Shown: positions 49,665-58,775 of the stretch, piece by piece
Numbering within the stretch: position 1 is the first letter of the stretch
Layout of the letters: every line of letters begins with the position of its first letter
Assembly: GCF_900215485.1 (NCBI RefSeq)
Contig: NZ_OCMZ01000002.1
Span: 806,001 to 870,000, forward strand
DNA length: 64,000 nt
Reading direction: 5' to 3'
Origin: Nitrosovibrio sp. Nv4
GTDB lineage: Bacteria; Pseudomonadota; Gammaproteobacteria; Burkholderiales; Nitrosomonadaceae
Translations under genes and position numbers: made by a program
Notes under the pieces: model-generated
What the model saw: only the letters and a program-made list of their open reading frames with translations
The model's database searches: none
Told to the model about the DNA's origin: nothing

Positions 49665-51632
49665 GTGGCCACGATCAAGTCGATCTTGCATGAAACTCGC
49701 ATATTCCCGCCCGACGCGGCGTTCATTGGACAAGCTAATGTGTCCGGCATGGAAACTTACCATGCCCTCTGCGCAGAAGCAGAAAAAGATCTTCCCGCGT
49801 TCTGGGGAAAACTGGCGAGAGAACATATATTGTGGCATAAACCGTTCACTCGGGTGCTGGATGAAACAAATCATCCCTTTCTAAAGTGGTTTGACGATGG
49901 TGAACTGAACGTTTCTTATAACTGCCTCGACCGCCATCTCGCCACTCAACCGGACAAAACTGCAATCGTTTTCGAGGCGGATGACGGCGCCATTACCCGT
50001 TCCACCTATCGCGATCTCCATCGCCGGGTATGTCGGTTTGCCAATGGACTCAAGGCGCTGGGTATCAGGAAAGGTGACCGTGTGGTTATCTACATGCCGA
50101 TGAGCATTGAAGCCGTGGTAGCAATGCAGGGGTGTGCCCGCGTTGGCGCTACTCATTCAGTGGTATTTGGCGGTTTCTCCGCCAAAAGCCTGCACGAACG
50201 GATCCTCAACGCAGGAGCGGTGGCTGTTATCACCGCCGACGAGCAGTGGCGCGGCGGCAAGATTAACCAATTGAAAGCCGTGGTGGATGAAGCGCTGGCA
50301 AGGGGGGAAACCGATTCGGTGAAATCCGTCGTGGTCTATAAACGTGGTAACGGCAGTGCGCAGTTGCAGGTCTCGCGCGACGTCTGGTGGCACGAACTGA
50401 CCCGGGACCAGAATGATACTTGCGAGCCGGAATGGCTCAATGCCGAACATCCGCTGTTCACGCTCTACACCTCAGGTTCCACCGGTCACCCAAAGGGCGT
50501 GCAGCACTCATCCGCAGGTTATCTGCTAGGCGCAATCACGAGCATGAAATGGGTTTTCGATTACAAGCCCACCGATGTTTTCTGGTGTACAGCCGATGTG
50601 GGTTGGGTTACCGGGCATAGCTACGTTACGTATGGTCCATTGGCGCTAGGGGCTACACAGGTCATCTTCGAAGGGGTTCCCACCTATCCCGACGCCGGCC
50701 GCTTCTGGAAAATGATACAGGACCATCGGGTTACGGTGTTTTACACCGCACCGACCGCAATTCGGTCGCTTATAAAACTCGGGCCGGATTTTCCGGGAAA
50801 ATACGATCTTTCATCATTACGCCTGCTAGGCTCGGTAGGCGAACCGATCAATCCGGAAGCATGGATGTGGTACTACACCGTCGTTGGCCAATCCCGCTGT
50901 CCCGTAGTGGATACCTGGTGGCAGACAGAAACGGGCTCTCACATGATCGCTCCCCTGCCTGGCGCCGTACCGCTCAAGCCCGGTTCCTGCACTTTGCCAT
51001 TGCCCGGCATTGTGGCCGCAGTCGTGGACGAAGCGGGACAAGACATACCTGACGGCAAGGGAGGTTTTCTTGTCATTAAACGTCCGTTTCCCTCCCTGGC
51101 GCGCACACTGTGGGGCGAACCGGAGCGTTTCAGGAAAACATATTTCCCCGAAGAGCTTGGCGGGAAGTATTACCTGGCGGGCGATTCGGCCAATCGCGAT
51201 TCCGACGGCTATTTCTGGATCATGGGACGCGTTGACGACGTGCTTACTGTCTCCGGCCACCGTTTGGGAACCATGGAAATCGAATCCGCGCTGGTGGCTA
51301 GTCCTCTGGTCGCGGAAGCGGCAGTGGTGGGCAAACCCGACGAGATCAAAACCGAAGCAATAGTCGCGTTCGTGGTGCTTAAGGGCGCACGTCCGCAAGG
51401 CGAGAGCGCTCACGATATCGCGGCAGAATTGCGTAACTGGGTGTCGACGGAAATCGGTCCCATTGCCAGACCTGATGAGATCCGCTTTGGCGACAATCTT
51501 CCAAAAACCCGATCCGGTAAAATCATGCGGCGCCTGCTGCGCACCTTGGCCAGGGGCGAGGAACTGACCCAGGATATTTCTACACTGGAAAACCCCGCAA
51601 TTCTCGAGCAACTGAAGCAACCGATAGCATAA
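49665..51632 (+). CDS. acs: Acetate--CoA ligase
   Basis: 655 residues from a GTG with GGAGG at 6 nt; the frame stays open to 49413 but the binding site and normal family length (~650) decide for GTG. Motifs: [13 protein letters not shown] (phosphate loop), WWQTETGSH, and the acetylation-target lysine in [20 protein letters not shown] and [14 protein letters not shown] are typical of Acs. It converts acetate, ATP and CoA to acetyl-CoA; propionate use cannot be excluded. In a chemolithoautotroph it supports acetate assimilation or salvage. The MBL hydrolase gene follows after 26 bp. Confidence 0.95.
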   Translation: MATIKSILHETRIFPPDAAFIGQANVSGMETYHALCAEAEKDLPAFWGKLAREHILWHKPFTRVLDETNHPFLKWFDDGELNVSYNCLDRHLATQPDKTAIVFEADDGAITRSTYRDLHRRVCRFANGLKALGIRKGDRVVIYMPMSIEAVVAMQGCARVGATHSVVFGGFSAKSLHERILNAGAVAVITADEQWRGGKINQLKAVVDEALARGETDSVKSVVVYKRGNGSAQLQVSRDVWWHELTRDQNDTCEPEWLNAEHPLFTLYTSGSTGHPKGVQHSSAGYLLGAITSMKWVFDYKPTDVFWCTADVGWVTGHSYVTYGPLALGATQVIFEGVPTYPDAGRFWKMIQDHRVTVFYTAPTAIRSLIKLGPDFPGKYDLSSLRLLGSVGEPINPEAWMWYYTVVGQSRCPVVDTWWQTETGSHMIAPLPGAVPLKPGSCTLPLPGIVAAVVDEAGQDIPDGKGGFLVIKRPFPSLARTLWGEPERFRKTYFPEELGGKYYLAGDSANRDSDGYFWIMGRVDDVLTVSGHRLGTMEIESALVASPLVAEAAVVGKPDEIKTEAIVAFVVLKGARPQGESAHDIAAELRNWVSTEIGPIARPDEIRFGDNLPKTRSGKIMRRLLRTLARGEELTQDISTLENPAILEQLKQPIA

Positions 51633-51658
51633 TTCCTGAAATCAGACCTTATTGTTTT

Positions 51659-52669
51659 ATGGATGACGACTTGTCTCGCCCTGCGAAAGCGCTTGCAACC
51701 CCTTCCACCCAGCCAGCCCGGCCCCGCGTTACCGATTACGAAAATGGCATCAGTGCCATTGACGCGGATTATTTGCGCCAGGGGCTGGCTGCGATTCACC
51801 TCATCGTCGAAGGCGGCAAAGCGGCGCTGGTAGATACCGGAACCTCATCTTCCGTTGCTGGCGTAATGGAAGCGCTGCGAAGAAAGAATCTTGCCCCCGA
51901 CGATATGACTTATGTATTTGTCACACACATACATCTCGATCATGCAGGCGGCGCGGGAGAGTTCATGCATCATTTTCCCAACGCAAAATTGGTAGTGCAT
52001 CCGCGCGGCGCTCGGCATATGGCCGACCCCGCCAGGCTCATCGCAAGTGCAATGACGGTTTATGGGGAAGCCGAATTCAAACGCATATACGGAGCCATCC
52101 GTCCGGTGGACGCAAACCGCATTATCGAAGCGCCAGATGGGTTCAGTCTGGATTTCAACGGTCGCCCATTACTATTCCTCGATACGCCGGGCCATGCACG
52201 CCATCACTACTGTATCTTCGACCAGCAATACCGGTCATTTTTCACCGGAGATACTTTTGGAATTTCCTATCGTGAATTCGACGTGGACGGCATGGAGTTC
52301 GTATTTCCCACCACCACTCCGGTACAGTTCGACCCCGTAGCATTGCACGCCTCACTGGACCGGCTCATGAGCTACAACCCCTCATACGCCTTTCTGACGC
52401 ATTACGGCCGCATCGGCAATTTGCCGCGCCACGCGATCGAGATGCACGATTTGATCGATGCGCATGTGTCGATAGCCAGGAAGTTGCAGAATCACGTTCC
52501 CAACCGGCACGCGGCACTGGTAGAGAAACTTGGAGAACTGTTGTTGCAACAAGTACTCGCACACAGCTGCAAATTGCCGGAGGAAGAGATTCGAAATTTG
52601 CTAAGCCTGGATGTCGAGCTTAATGCGCAGGGTCTGGAGAACTGGTTGGAACAGACACGTGCAGGCTGA
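51659..52669 (+). CDS. MBL-fold metallohydrolase
   Basis: 336 residues. Metal motif THIHLDHAGG, then DTPGHARHHYC and FFTGDTFGISYREFD. The C-terminal ~100 residues are helical (LIDAHVSIARKLQNHV), as in related proteins of betaproteobacteria. It is likely a cytoplasmic zinc hydrolase of unknown substrate; lactonase- or glyoxalase-II-like activity is possible. It follows acs closely and may be cotranscribed with it. Confidence 0.88.
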   Translation: MDDDLSRPAKALATPSTQPARPRVTDYENGISAIDADYLRQGLAAIHLIVEGGKAALVDTGTSSSVAGVMEALRRKNLAPDDMTYVFVTHIHLDHAGGAGEFMHHFPNAKLVVHPRGARHMADPARLIASAMTVYGEAEFKRIYGAIRPVDANRIIEAPDGFSLDFNGRPLLFLDTPGHARHHYCIFDQQYRSFFTGDTFGISYREFDVDGMEFVFPTTTPVQFDPVALHASLDRLMSYNPSYAFLTHYGRIGNLPRHAIEMHDLIDAHVSIARKLQNHVPNRHAALVEKLGELLLQQVLAHSCKLPEEEIRNLLSLDVELNAQGLENWLEQTRAG

Positions 52670-52715
52670 AATGACTTGCAGTGTCGAAAGCCGCGTGAAT
52701 CGAACTCTGGCGGAA

Positions 52716-53549
52716 TTAGGAAACCCGAAACCAAGTGCTACACTCCGGCTGTTTTATCTGCCTCACCCTCTCAAAAAAACACACCGCCGCCGCAGCAGCA
52801 GCGTTCAATGACTCTGTTCGACCCTGCATGGGAATGCTGATTTGTTCGCTGGCTGCTTGCAGCATCGCATCCGACAGGCCCATTCCCTCATTACCGAACA
52901 CCAGGGCGACAGGCCCAGTCAGCCGGGTCTGATAAAGACTATTTTTCGCCTTCAGGGAAGCGGCAATTACCCTGCCGTTAAATGCCCGTGCGACTTCCAC
53001 CAGATCGGATTGCTCGTGTATACAAATTGAAAAATGCGCACCCATCGCGGCTCGCAGCGTCTTGGGCGACCAGACATCAGCACAACCATCGGACAGGTAG
53101 ATATCACTTGCGCCTGCAGCGACAGCAGAACGCAGTATGGAACCAACGTTTCCTGGATCTTGTATAGCTTCGAGCAGCACGCAAAAACTTTCGCCCCTCC
53201 CTCCCTTACACATGAGGATGGTCGACTCGGGAATAGATATCAGCGCCATGACACCTATGGGTGTCTTTACCGGAGAAACCTCGCGAAACAAGGCGTCGCT
53301 CAGCACCACCACCTCCGTGCCTGCGTTGATTGACTGCTCCGCCTGCAAGCGCCTTATCTCCGCATTCTCAAGACCCGACTCGCTCACGATAAGCGCTTGC
53401 GGCGGTCCCAGCGCAAGATTGTAGGCATCTATCAGGTGAACGCCGTCAAGTAGCGTTTGCTCAGCCGTCCGACGTTGCCTGGCTGATTCTTTCAGTTTAA
53501 CCAGTTGCCTGAAGATTGGATTATCGCGAGAAGTGATAAATTTCATCAA
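52716..53549 (-). CDS. TrmH/SpoU-family RNA 2'-O-methyltransferase
   Basis: 277 residues. An N-terminal substrate-binding region (FITSRDNPIFRQLVKLKESARQR) precedes the SPOUT trefoil-knot domain: LLEAIQDPGNVGSILRSA, LVFGNEGMGLS and SLNAAAAAAV. It methylates ribose in rRNA or tRNA with SAM. The resemblance is to the RlmB/TsnR side of the family; the exact target is not assignable. It is 3 bp downstream of greB on the same strand. Confidence 0.92.
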   Translation of the reverse strand: MMKFITSRDNPIFRQLVKLKESARQRRTAEQTLLDGVHLIDAYNLALGPPQALIVSESGLENAEIRRLQAEQSINAGTEVVVLSDALFREVSPVKTPIGVMALISIPESTILMCKGGRGESFCVLLEAIQDPGNVGSILRSAVAAGASDIYLSDGCADVWSPKTLRAAMGAHFSICIHEQSDLVEVARAFNGRVIAASLKAKNSLYQTRLTGPVALVFGNEGMGLSDAMLQAASEQISIPMQGRTESLNAAAAAAVCFFERVRQIKQPECSTWFRVS

Positions 53550-53552
53550 CTA

Positions 53553-54182
53553 TCAGCTACTGGGGTGAGCTCTATCCACCTCAGCCCCGCCCGTTTCCCC
53601 GAACGGCTCCATCGGAATCGTCCGATATTCGACCTCCAGAATGTCCAGCTCTTCAGTTCCACCTGGCGCATGCAGTGTCACCACATCGCCTTCCCGCGCT
53701 TTTATCAACGCTCGCGCCAACGGCGAAACCCAACTTATATAGCCTCTGGAGGTATCGATCTCATCAACGCCGACGATAGAAACTGTTTTCTCCTCGCCTT
53801 TCTGATTGGCAAAAATAACGGTGGCACCGAAAAAGATCTGATTGTCATTTTCCCTCGGTGCTGCAGGATCCACGACTTCGGCTATATCCAGCCGTTTGGT
53901 AAGAAAACGTATACGCCGGTCGATTTCCCGCAAACGCTTCTTGCCGTAGATATAATCCGCATTCTCCGAACGGTCACCGTTGGCGGCGGCCCATGACACC
54001 GTAGCTGTCACATTGGGGCGCTCTTTATTCATCAGCCACAGAAACTCGTCCATTAACCGTTTGTGCCCTCCGGGGGTGATGTAGTTCTTGCTACCTGTGG
54101 GCAAAGGAGGCGAGGAACTGGCAGCCTTTTCTTCGCCAGGATCGTTATCCGATTCGGTTTCCCTGGTAAATGCCTTACTCAT
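53553..54182 (-). CDS. greB: Transcription elongation factor GreB
   Basis: About 209 residues from ATG 54182 (MSKAFTRE). After a variable 35-residue lead-in comes NYITPGGHKRLMDEFLWLMNKERP and the coiled-coil tip with acidic residues (NGDRSENADYIYGKKRLREIDRRI), then the FKBP-like C-terminal domain (GATVIFAN...WVSPLARALIKAREGD). It rescues backtracked RNA polymerase by stimulating transcript cleavage. YIYGKKRLREID is the GreB rather than GreA signature. The N-terminal extension is slightly long for the family. Confidence 0.95.
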   Translation of the reverse strand: MSKAFTRETESDNDPGEEKAASSSPPLPTGSKNYITPGGHKRLMDEFLWLMNKERPNVTATVSWAAANGDRSENADYIYGKKRLREIDRRIRFLTKRLDIAEVVDPAAPRENDNQIFFGATVIFANQKGEEKTVSIVGVDEIDTSRGYISWVSPLARALIKAREGDVVTLHAPGGTEELDILEVEYRTIPMEPFGETGGAEVDRAHPSS

Positions 54183-54237
54183 ATACACTGCCGATCCAGT
54201 CGATGAATTGTCTATCCGTCAAGAAATTCGTGAATTT

Positions 54238-54324
54238 TGTCATTACGACTCAACCCGGAATCCAGCCAAAACCTACGATACTGTGTTTGCACATCCCGGA
54301 TACCTCGTTCCCGCCCGTGTGACA
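54238..54324. repeat. Dispersed intergenic repeat, diverged copy R4
   Basis: Plus strand reads GTCATTACGACTCAACCCGG, AATCCAG, a variable middle, then GGATACCTCGTTCCCGCCCG and TGTGAC. The order matches copy R1 with several substitutions. It lies between glk and greB. Confidence 0.55.
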
Positions 54325-54334
54325 TGACGGCCCC

Positions 54335-55357
54335 CTAGTCGTTTTCAACCAGCATCCGCCGCGCTTCCTCAGTCGCGCCGAGCAATCCGGCTTTGGGGTT
54401 CATCACCACGTGCACAGGCATCTCTCCCATCAATGAGGAAAAGCGTCCCTTGTCGAGAAATGCTTTCATGAAGCCGCCTTCCCTCAACTTGCCGATAATT
54501 CTGGGCGCAATACCGCCAGCCACATACACGCCATTACGACACAGTCCCGCCAGCGCCAGATTTCCCGCATAAGCGCCATAAACCTCAACAAATAAATCCA
54601 TCGCTTTCACTGCGATTGGATGCCTGTGGTTGAAAGCGAGATCGGCGACTTGTGCCGCGCCATCCTCCTCAAGGCGCACCTGCACCAGCCCAGCAGGACC
54701 CTTCAGATCGGTTTGCAGGAAATTGAAAATATTCGTCAGCCCCGGCCCGGACAATACCCGCTCGACCGATACATGCCCAAATATCTTCCGCAAATATTGC
54801 AGTAGCCGGGCCTGTAACTCATCCGCGGGAGCGAAATCCATATGCCCGGCTTCACTTGCTAACGGTATATAACGGCCGCCTTGGCATACTAGCCACGCAC
54901 CCCCCATGCCAGTACCTGCACCAAGCGCGACTCGCATTCCCCCGGCATGAGGATTACCAGTTTGCAGCGTCACCAGATCGCTGACGGAGAGGACTTCAAC
55001 GCTCAGCGCCACGGCTTCGAAATCATTAATGAGTTTAACCTTCGGAATGGAAAATTCTCTCGCGATGTCCTCCTTATCCATCACCCAAGGCAAGTTGGTG
55101 AGAGTTACCTCCTGCTTTGCGACGGGCCCTGCCACTGCAAAACAGGCGCTGGCCACACTGGAGCCAGCTCCGAACGTCGATGTATCATTCAGGAAATCCC
55201 TGAGAATGTCCGAAAAGCTCGAATACTCGCGGCTGGCATAGCGACGTTCGCAACACACCTGAACATTGCGGTCTTGCAGTTGCGATGCTTGCAGCAAGGT
55301 CTTGGTTCCGCCAATATCGCCACTGATCAAGTATCCGGTCAAAGTTCGCTCCATCAT
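54335..55357 (-). CDS. glk: Glucokinase
   Basis: 340 residues, ROK-independent bacterial glucokinase family. ISGDIGGTKTLLQ binds phosphate; LINDFEAVALSV and GAGTGMGGAWLV are typical, as is ISGP-like VLSGPGLTNIF. It phosphorylates glucose with ATP. The ATG overlaps the mtfA stop by 4 bp (ATGA), so the two are translationally coupled. In an ammonia oxidiser it may serve glycogen or sucrose turnover. Confidence 0.95.
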   Translation of the reverse strand: MMERTLTGYLISGDIGGTKTLLQASQLQDRNVQVCCERRYASREYSSFSDILRDFLNDTSTFGAGSSVASACFAVAGPVAKQEVTLTNLPWVMDKEDIAREFSIPKVKLINDFEAVALSVEVLSVSDLVTLQTGNPHAGGMRVALGAGTGMGGAWLVCQGGRYIPLASEAGHMDFAPADELQARLLQYLRKIFGHVSVERVLSGPGLTNIFNFLQTDLKGPAGLVQVRLEEDGAAQVADLAFNHRHPIAVKAMDLFVEVYGAYAGNLALAGLCRNGVYVAGGIAPRIIGKLREGGFMKAFLDKGRFSSLMGEMPVHVVMNPKAGLLGATEEARRMLVEND

Positions 55358-56112
55358 TGTGCGGGATCCTGCCGATAAAACAACGCCAACTGTTCGTAAA
55401 CCAGAGGAAAATGGAGTTTTACCGACAAGGGTGTTTCAAAAAAAGCCTCGCTCATCACCGCAAAGAACTCGGCAGGATTCTCGGCCGCATACGAGTCCAC
55501 CTCTGTCACCTCATCTGCGTCAATACTCATGCAAAAATCCGCATAGGCTTTGCTGAATGCTTCGCTCCATGCCTGCCTGCTCATGTCCGCATGCAGCGGG
55601 GGAAATCCGTTGGCGTCGCCATTCAGCATGTCAAGCTTGTGGGCAAATTCATGTATCACGACGTTATAGCCCACCCCGGTTCCAGCAGCGGCGGTATCCT
55701 CCCAGGAGAGAATCACGGGCCCACCCAGCCAGGATTCCCCTGATGCCGGCTCACTACCGAGATGCACCACGCCATCTTCGTCCACATACTCATAATCGCG
55801 AATAAATTCGCCCGGATAAACGATAATTTCGACCCAGCCATCGTAATAATCCAGATCGAGATTCAGAATCAGAATACAAGCCTGCGCTGCGATCAGCACA
55901 TGCATTTCATCGGTGACAATCAATCCATGCGCACCGCTTATTTGTTTCGCATGAAGGAACAGTATGGCGCATTCGCGCAGGCGCGCGAGTTCAATGGGGC
56001 TCAGGTTGCGCAGAAATCGCAGCCGCGCTACCGCATTTTGCCAAACATCATCAGGGATTGAATCATTCTTGAGGATGCGGCGGCGATACCAGGTTTTAAA
56101 ATTGGAAAGCAT
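55354..56112 (-). CDS. mtfA: MtfA-type zinc-dependent peptidase
   Basis: 252 residues, M90 family. The zinc motif is VIHEFAHKLDMLNG with the downstream glutamate in ENPAEFFAVMSEAFFE. MtfA binds the glucose-PTS regulator Mlc in enterobacteria; here coupling to glk keeps a glucose link, although no PTS gene is in the window. Start at the ATG of MLSNFKTWYRRRI. The rmuC gene ends 12 bp upstream on the same strand. Confidence 0.92.
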   Translation of the reverse strand: MLSNFKTWYRRRILKNDSIPDDVWQNAVARLRFLRNLSPIELARLRECAILFLHAKQISGAHGLIVTDEMHVLIAAQACILILNLDLDYYDGWVEIIVYPGEFIRDYEYVDEDGVVHLGSEPASGESWLGGPVILSWEDTAAAGTGVGYNVVIHEFAHKLDMLNGDANGFPPLHADMSRQAWSEAFSKAYADFCMSIDADEVTEVDSYAAENPAEFFAVMSEAFFETPLSVKLHFPLVYEQLALFYRQDPAQ

Positions 56113-56124
56113 TGAGACTCGGAA

Positions 56125-57252
56125 TCAGTCATCATCGGGCTCCAGCCTAGAGGTTTCCACTTGCAGCGATTCCAGTTCCACCGCGTCAATCCGGGCAAAG
56201 CGCTGGCTAATCTTGCGGCTCGAGACATGAACCTCTTCCACATCCTGATTAGCCTGCCGAATATGATCGGAAAGTTTTTTCATGCGCTCGTCGAAGCGGG
56301 CAAAATCCTTGCCAAGCCTGAAGAGCTCGTTCTTGATGATATGCACCTGCTCGCGGGTTTCAATATCTTTCAGCACGGCCCGGGCTGTATTCAGCACCGC
56401 CATTAGCGTTGTAGGCGAAACTATCCATACCTGTTTCTGCATGGCGTAATCGACCACATCGTACTGACAGGCATGGATTTCGGCAAAAACCGCCTCTGCC
56501 GGTACAAACATTACCGCCCCATCGCAGGTTTCCGGTGGCACTATATATTTGCTGGCTATGTCATCCACATGTTTTTTCACATCCGCCTTGAATTGCTTTT
56601 GGGCCAATGCCCGGCTGGCGTCATCCGCCTGGCGATCAAACATGCGATGGAAATTTTCCAGCGGGAATTTTGAATCAACCGCGACCATTCCGGTTGGCGG
56701 CGGCAGCCGCAACACACAATCCGCGCGGTTGCCGTTGGAAAGCGTATGCTGCATCGTATATGCAGCCGGCGGTAAAACGTTGCGTACCAGTGCTTCCAGT
56801 TGCACCTCGCCGAATGCGCCACGGGAACGTTTGTCCCCCAGAAGCTCCTGCAAACTCACCATGTTGGTGGTAAGACTGTCTATTTTCTTCTGCGCCTCGT
56901 CAATAGTTGCGAGCCGCGTCATGACGCTGGTGAAAGTCTCATTCGTTTTCCTGAACCCTTCATCGAGCCGTTCAGCGACATGGCCGCTGATCTGGTCTAA
57001 TCGCGCTTCCACCGTCCCACGTAATTGCTCGGAAGTTTTGCCGAGCGTCCCTGATATCCGCTCACCCTGATTGGCCAGGCCCTCGTGCAAATCCTTGAGC
57101 ATGTCGCGATGCTTGTCTTCCATCAGCTTCGCTTGCTGTCCCAGCAGATTGCGCACCAGGGTTGAGAGCATGCCGAGTCTGATCACCAGAAAAGCCATCG
57201 TGACAAGCAGGACCGCAGCAGAAGTAATAATCAATAAGTTTGCGGACATCAT
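56125..57252 (-). CDS. rmuC: DNA recombination protein RmuC
   Basis: 375 residues. An N-terminal membrane anchor (LLIITSAAVLLVTMAFLVIRL) is followed by a coiled coil (~30-140) and the RmuC nuclease-like domain with AFGEVQLEALVRNVLPP, VAVDSKFPLENFHRM and FVPAEAVFAEI. It limits DNA inversions at short repeats. It leads a three-gene run with mtfA and glk. Confidence 0.95.
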   Translation of the reverse strand: MMSANLLIITSAAVLLVTMAFLVIRLGMLSTLVRNLLGQQAKLMEDKHRDMLKDLHEGLANQGERISGTLGKTSEQLRGTVEARLDQISGHVAERLDEGFRKTNETFTSVMTRLATIDEAQKKIDSLTTNMVSLQELLGDKRSRGAFGEVQLEALVRNVLPPAAYTMQHTLSNGNRADCVLRLPPPTGMVAVDSKFPLENFHRMFDRQADDASRALAQKQFKADVKKHVDDIASKYIVPPETCDGAVMFVPAEAVFAEIHACQYDVVDYAMQKQVWIVSPTTLMAVLNTARAVLKDIETREQVHIIKNELFRLGKDFARFDERMKKLSDHIRQANQDVEEVHVSSRKISQRFARIDAVELESLQVETSRLEPDDD

Positions 57253-57488
57253 GATATAAAAGTATACCGGAGAATGGGATTAGGGAGCGTCCACCTTTTT
57301 TACCGGTCCGTGCTGGATCGGCACAGGTTGACGAGCAAGAAGGACGACCGGTTATTTGCGCCTTCCACTGCGCTGGCTCGTCTTTGGGTTAATAAATCAT
57401 GCGACTGCTGTTTTAATCCATTGGCAGTCGCTGAAAGCAACCCATCGCTCTGGTCATATCCGGAAAGATATTATGCCCCGTCTGCGAA

Positions 57489-57953
57489 CTATCTCATACC
57501 TACAGGATAGTACCGCTCGCTTTCCATCTGGTGCCTCCGCCATTTACCCTGGCGTTGCTTAAGGCGATCCTGATATCCCCCAAGCTCCTCCGTATTTTTC
57601 GTATTTTCCGTATTTTCCTTCTTTCTCTCAAGCCGCTCCTTCCGGGCTTTTCTGCCTACACGACGCCTCTCCTCCGTTGCTTGCCGCTCTCCCGGTCTCA
57701 ATTCCTTCGGCCTCAACTCTTCCGAAGCGGACTCCCAGGGTCTCGATTCCTTGGGCTTCAACTCTTCCGAAGCGGACGCCCACGGCCTCGACTCCCATGG
57801 CTTTGGCGGAACATTTTTCTGTCCTCGCTGTTTTGCCTGATGCGCTGCCGGCTCTTGTTGTCCCAATGGGCTGTCCTCATATGCGATAACGTGCTGCGGT
57901 GTCAGCATGACAAAAGCGATAAGTGCTGCGCACGGGGTACATGTGACTTTCAT
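57489..57953 (-). CDS. Secreted basic repeat protein, unrecognised
   Basis: 154 residues. A signal peptide (MKVTCTPCAALIAFVMLTPQHVIA) leads a highly charged mature part, poor in hydrophobic residues and probably disordered. Two near-identical 15-residue repeats occur: SRPWASASEELKPKE and SRPWESASEELRPKE, followed by a degenerate third (LRPGERQATEERRR). The repeat is also visible in DNA. A run of Lys/Arg/Glu (ARKERLERKKENTENTKNTEE) follows. AAAGGAG precedes the ATG by 10 nt. The opposite strand is also open over this stretch because of composition. I do not recognise a family. Confidence 0.6.
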   Translation of the reverse strand: MKVTCTPCAALIAFVMLTPQHVIAYEDSPLGQQEPAAHQAKQRGQKNVPPKPWESRPWASASEELKPKESRPWESASEELRPKELRPGERQATEERRRVGRKARKERLERKKENTENTKNTEELGGYQDRLKQRQGKWRRHQMESERYYPVGMR

Positions 57954-58042
57954 GATTGTGCGGCTCCTTTGCTGTTAAGTACTGTTAGTATTAAGTTAGT
58001 TATTGATAAAATTAACCTTGAATCATCAACTCGTAAAACTGC

Positions 58043-58618
58043 TTACTTATCGGATTGCTTATCGCCCACGGCTGCCGTTGCTTGGGGAGGATAACAAATC
58101 TTCAAGCCGTCTGTTTGTGCCCACGGCGTCATCAAATGCAGCTTCCGTCCCTGGGCGTTGATGATGTCTTCCACCCTCGCACCGCGCAATGTAAGCGCAT
58201 CGGCGATCAACGAACGATGGCAACGCCATGGTACCGCTTCGGCACACATCAATGCACACCGCTCGTGCGCAGCAAGCTCCAGGACATCCTGCACATTGTC
58301 GCTGAATTCCGGCGTTTGCATGTAGTCGGCATATCCTCGAAAAGACGCGTTGCGCCAGGCGCCGTTGATCGAATCCTTCCGGGCGTGCCGCAGTCCGCCA
58401 AGTCCCGGTAGATGCGTGTATTTGATTCCAACCGCTTGCAGGGAGCCGGGCAAGGTTTCTTTGTTGAATTGCGGATTCTGCCGGGAACGCGGCATAGTGC
58501 GGACGTCAAGAACATGCGTGACTTCGTTAATCGTTAACAGGCTGACGAACGCATCCAATGAATGCGTCGAATGCCCGATCGTGCATATCAACGGTTCCAG
58601 TGCTGAATGCTTTTTCAT
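58043..58618 (-). CDS. DUF488 domain protein
   Basis: 191 residues. LICTIGHSTHSLDAFVSLL, VLDVRTMPRSRQNPQFN, GLGGLR and CALMCAEAVPWRCHRSLIADAL are diagnostic of DUF488, whose cysteine-rich loop (CAEAVPWRCHR) is conserved. Function is not firmly known; the family is a widespread cytoplasmic protein. It is 90 bp upstream of the repeat protein on the same strand. Confidence 0.9.
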   Translation of the reverse strand: MKKHSALEPLICTIGHSTHSLDAFVSLLTINEVTHVLDVRTMPRSRQNPQFNKETLPGSLQAVGIKYTHLPGLGGLRHARKDSINGAWRNASFRGYADYMQTPEFSDNVQDVLELAAHERCALMCAEAVPWRCHRSLIADALTLRGARVEDIINAQGRKLHLMTPWAQTDGLKICYPPQATAAVGDKQSDK

Positions 58619-58775
58619 AATGTTTGCTTCGCTCGCTCAGTTGCTGCTCGTGGTATCGGCAAACCTGATATGGGAAACTCCAAGCCACTTGAAAACCAGC
58701 TCTACGGAATGCCGACAAAATCCGGTTTCACGAGAGCGGATACTGCCATATGCTAGCCTTGCAATTTACCCACTG

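Noticed and set aside
57531-58094. 187-residue plus-strand frame opposite the repeat protein
   Set aside because: It mirrors the compositionally biased minus-strand gene, which has a signal peptide and a ribosome binding site; the plus frame has neither.
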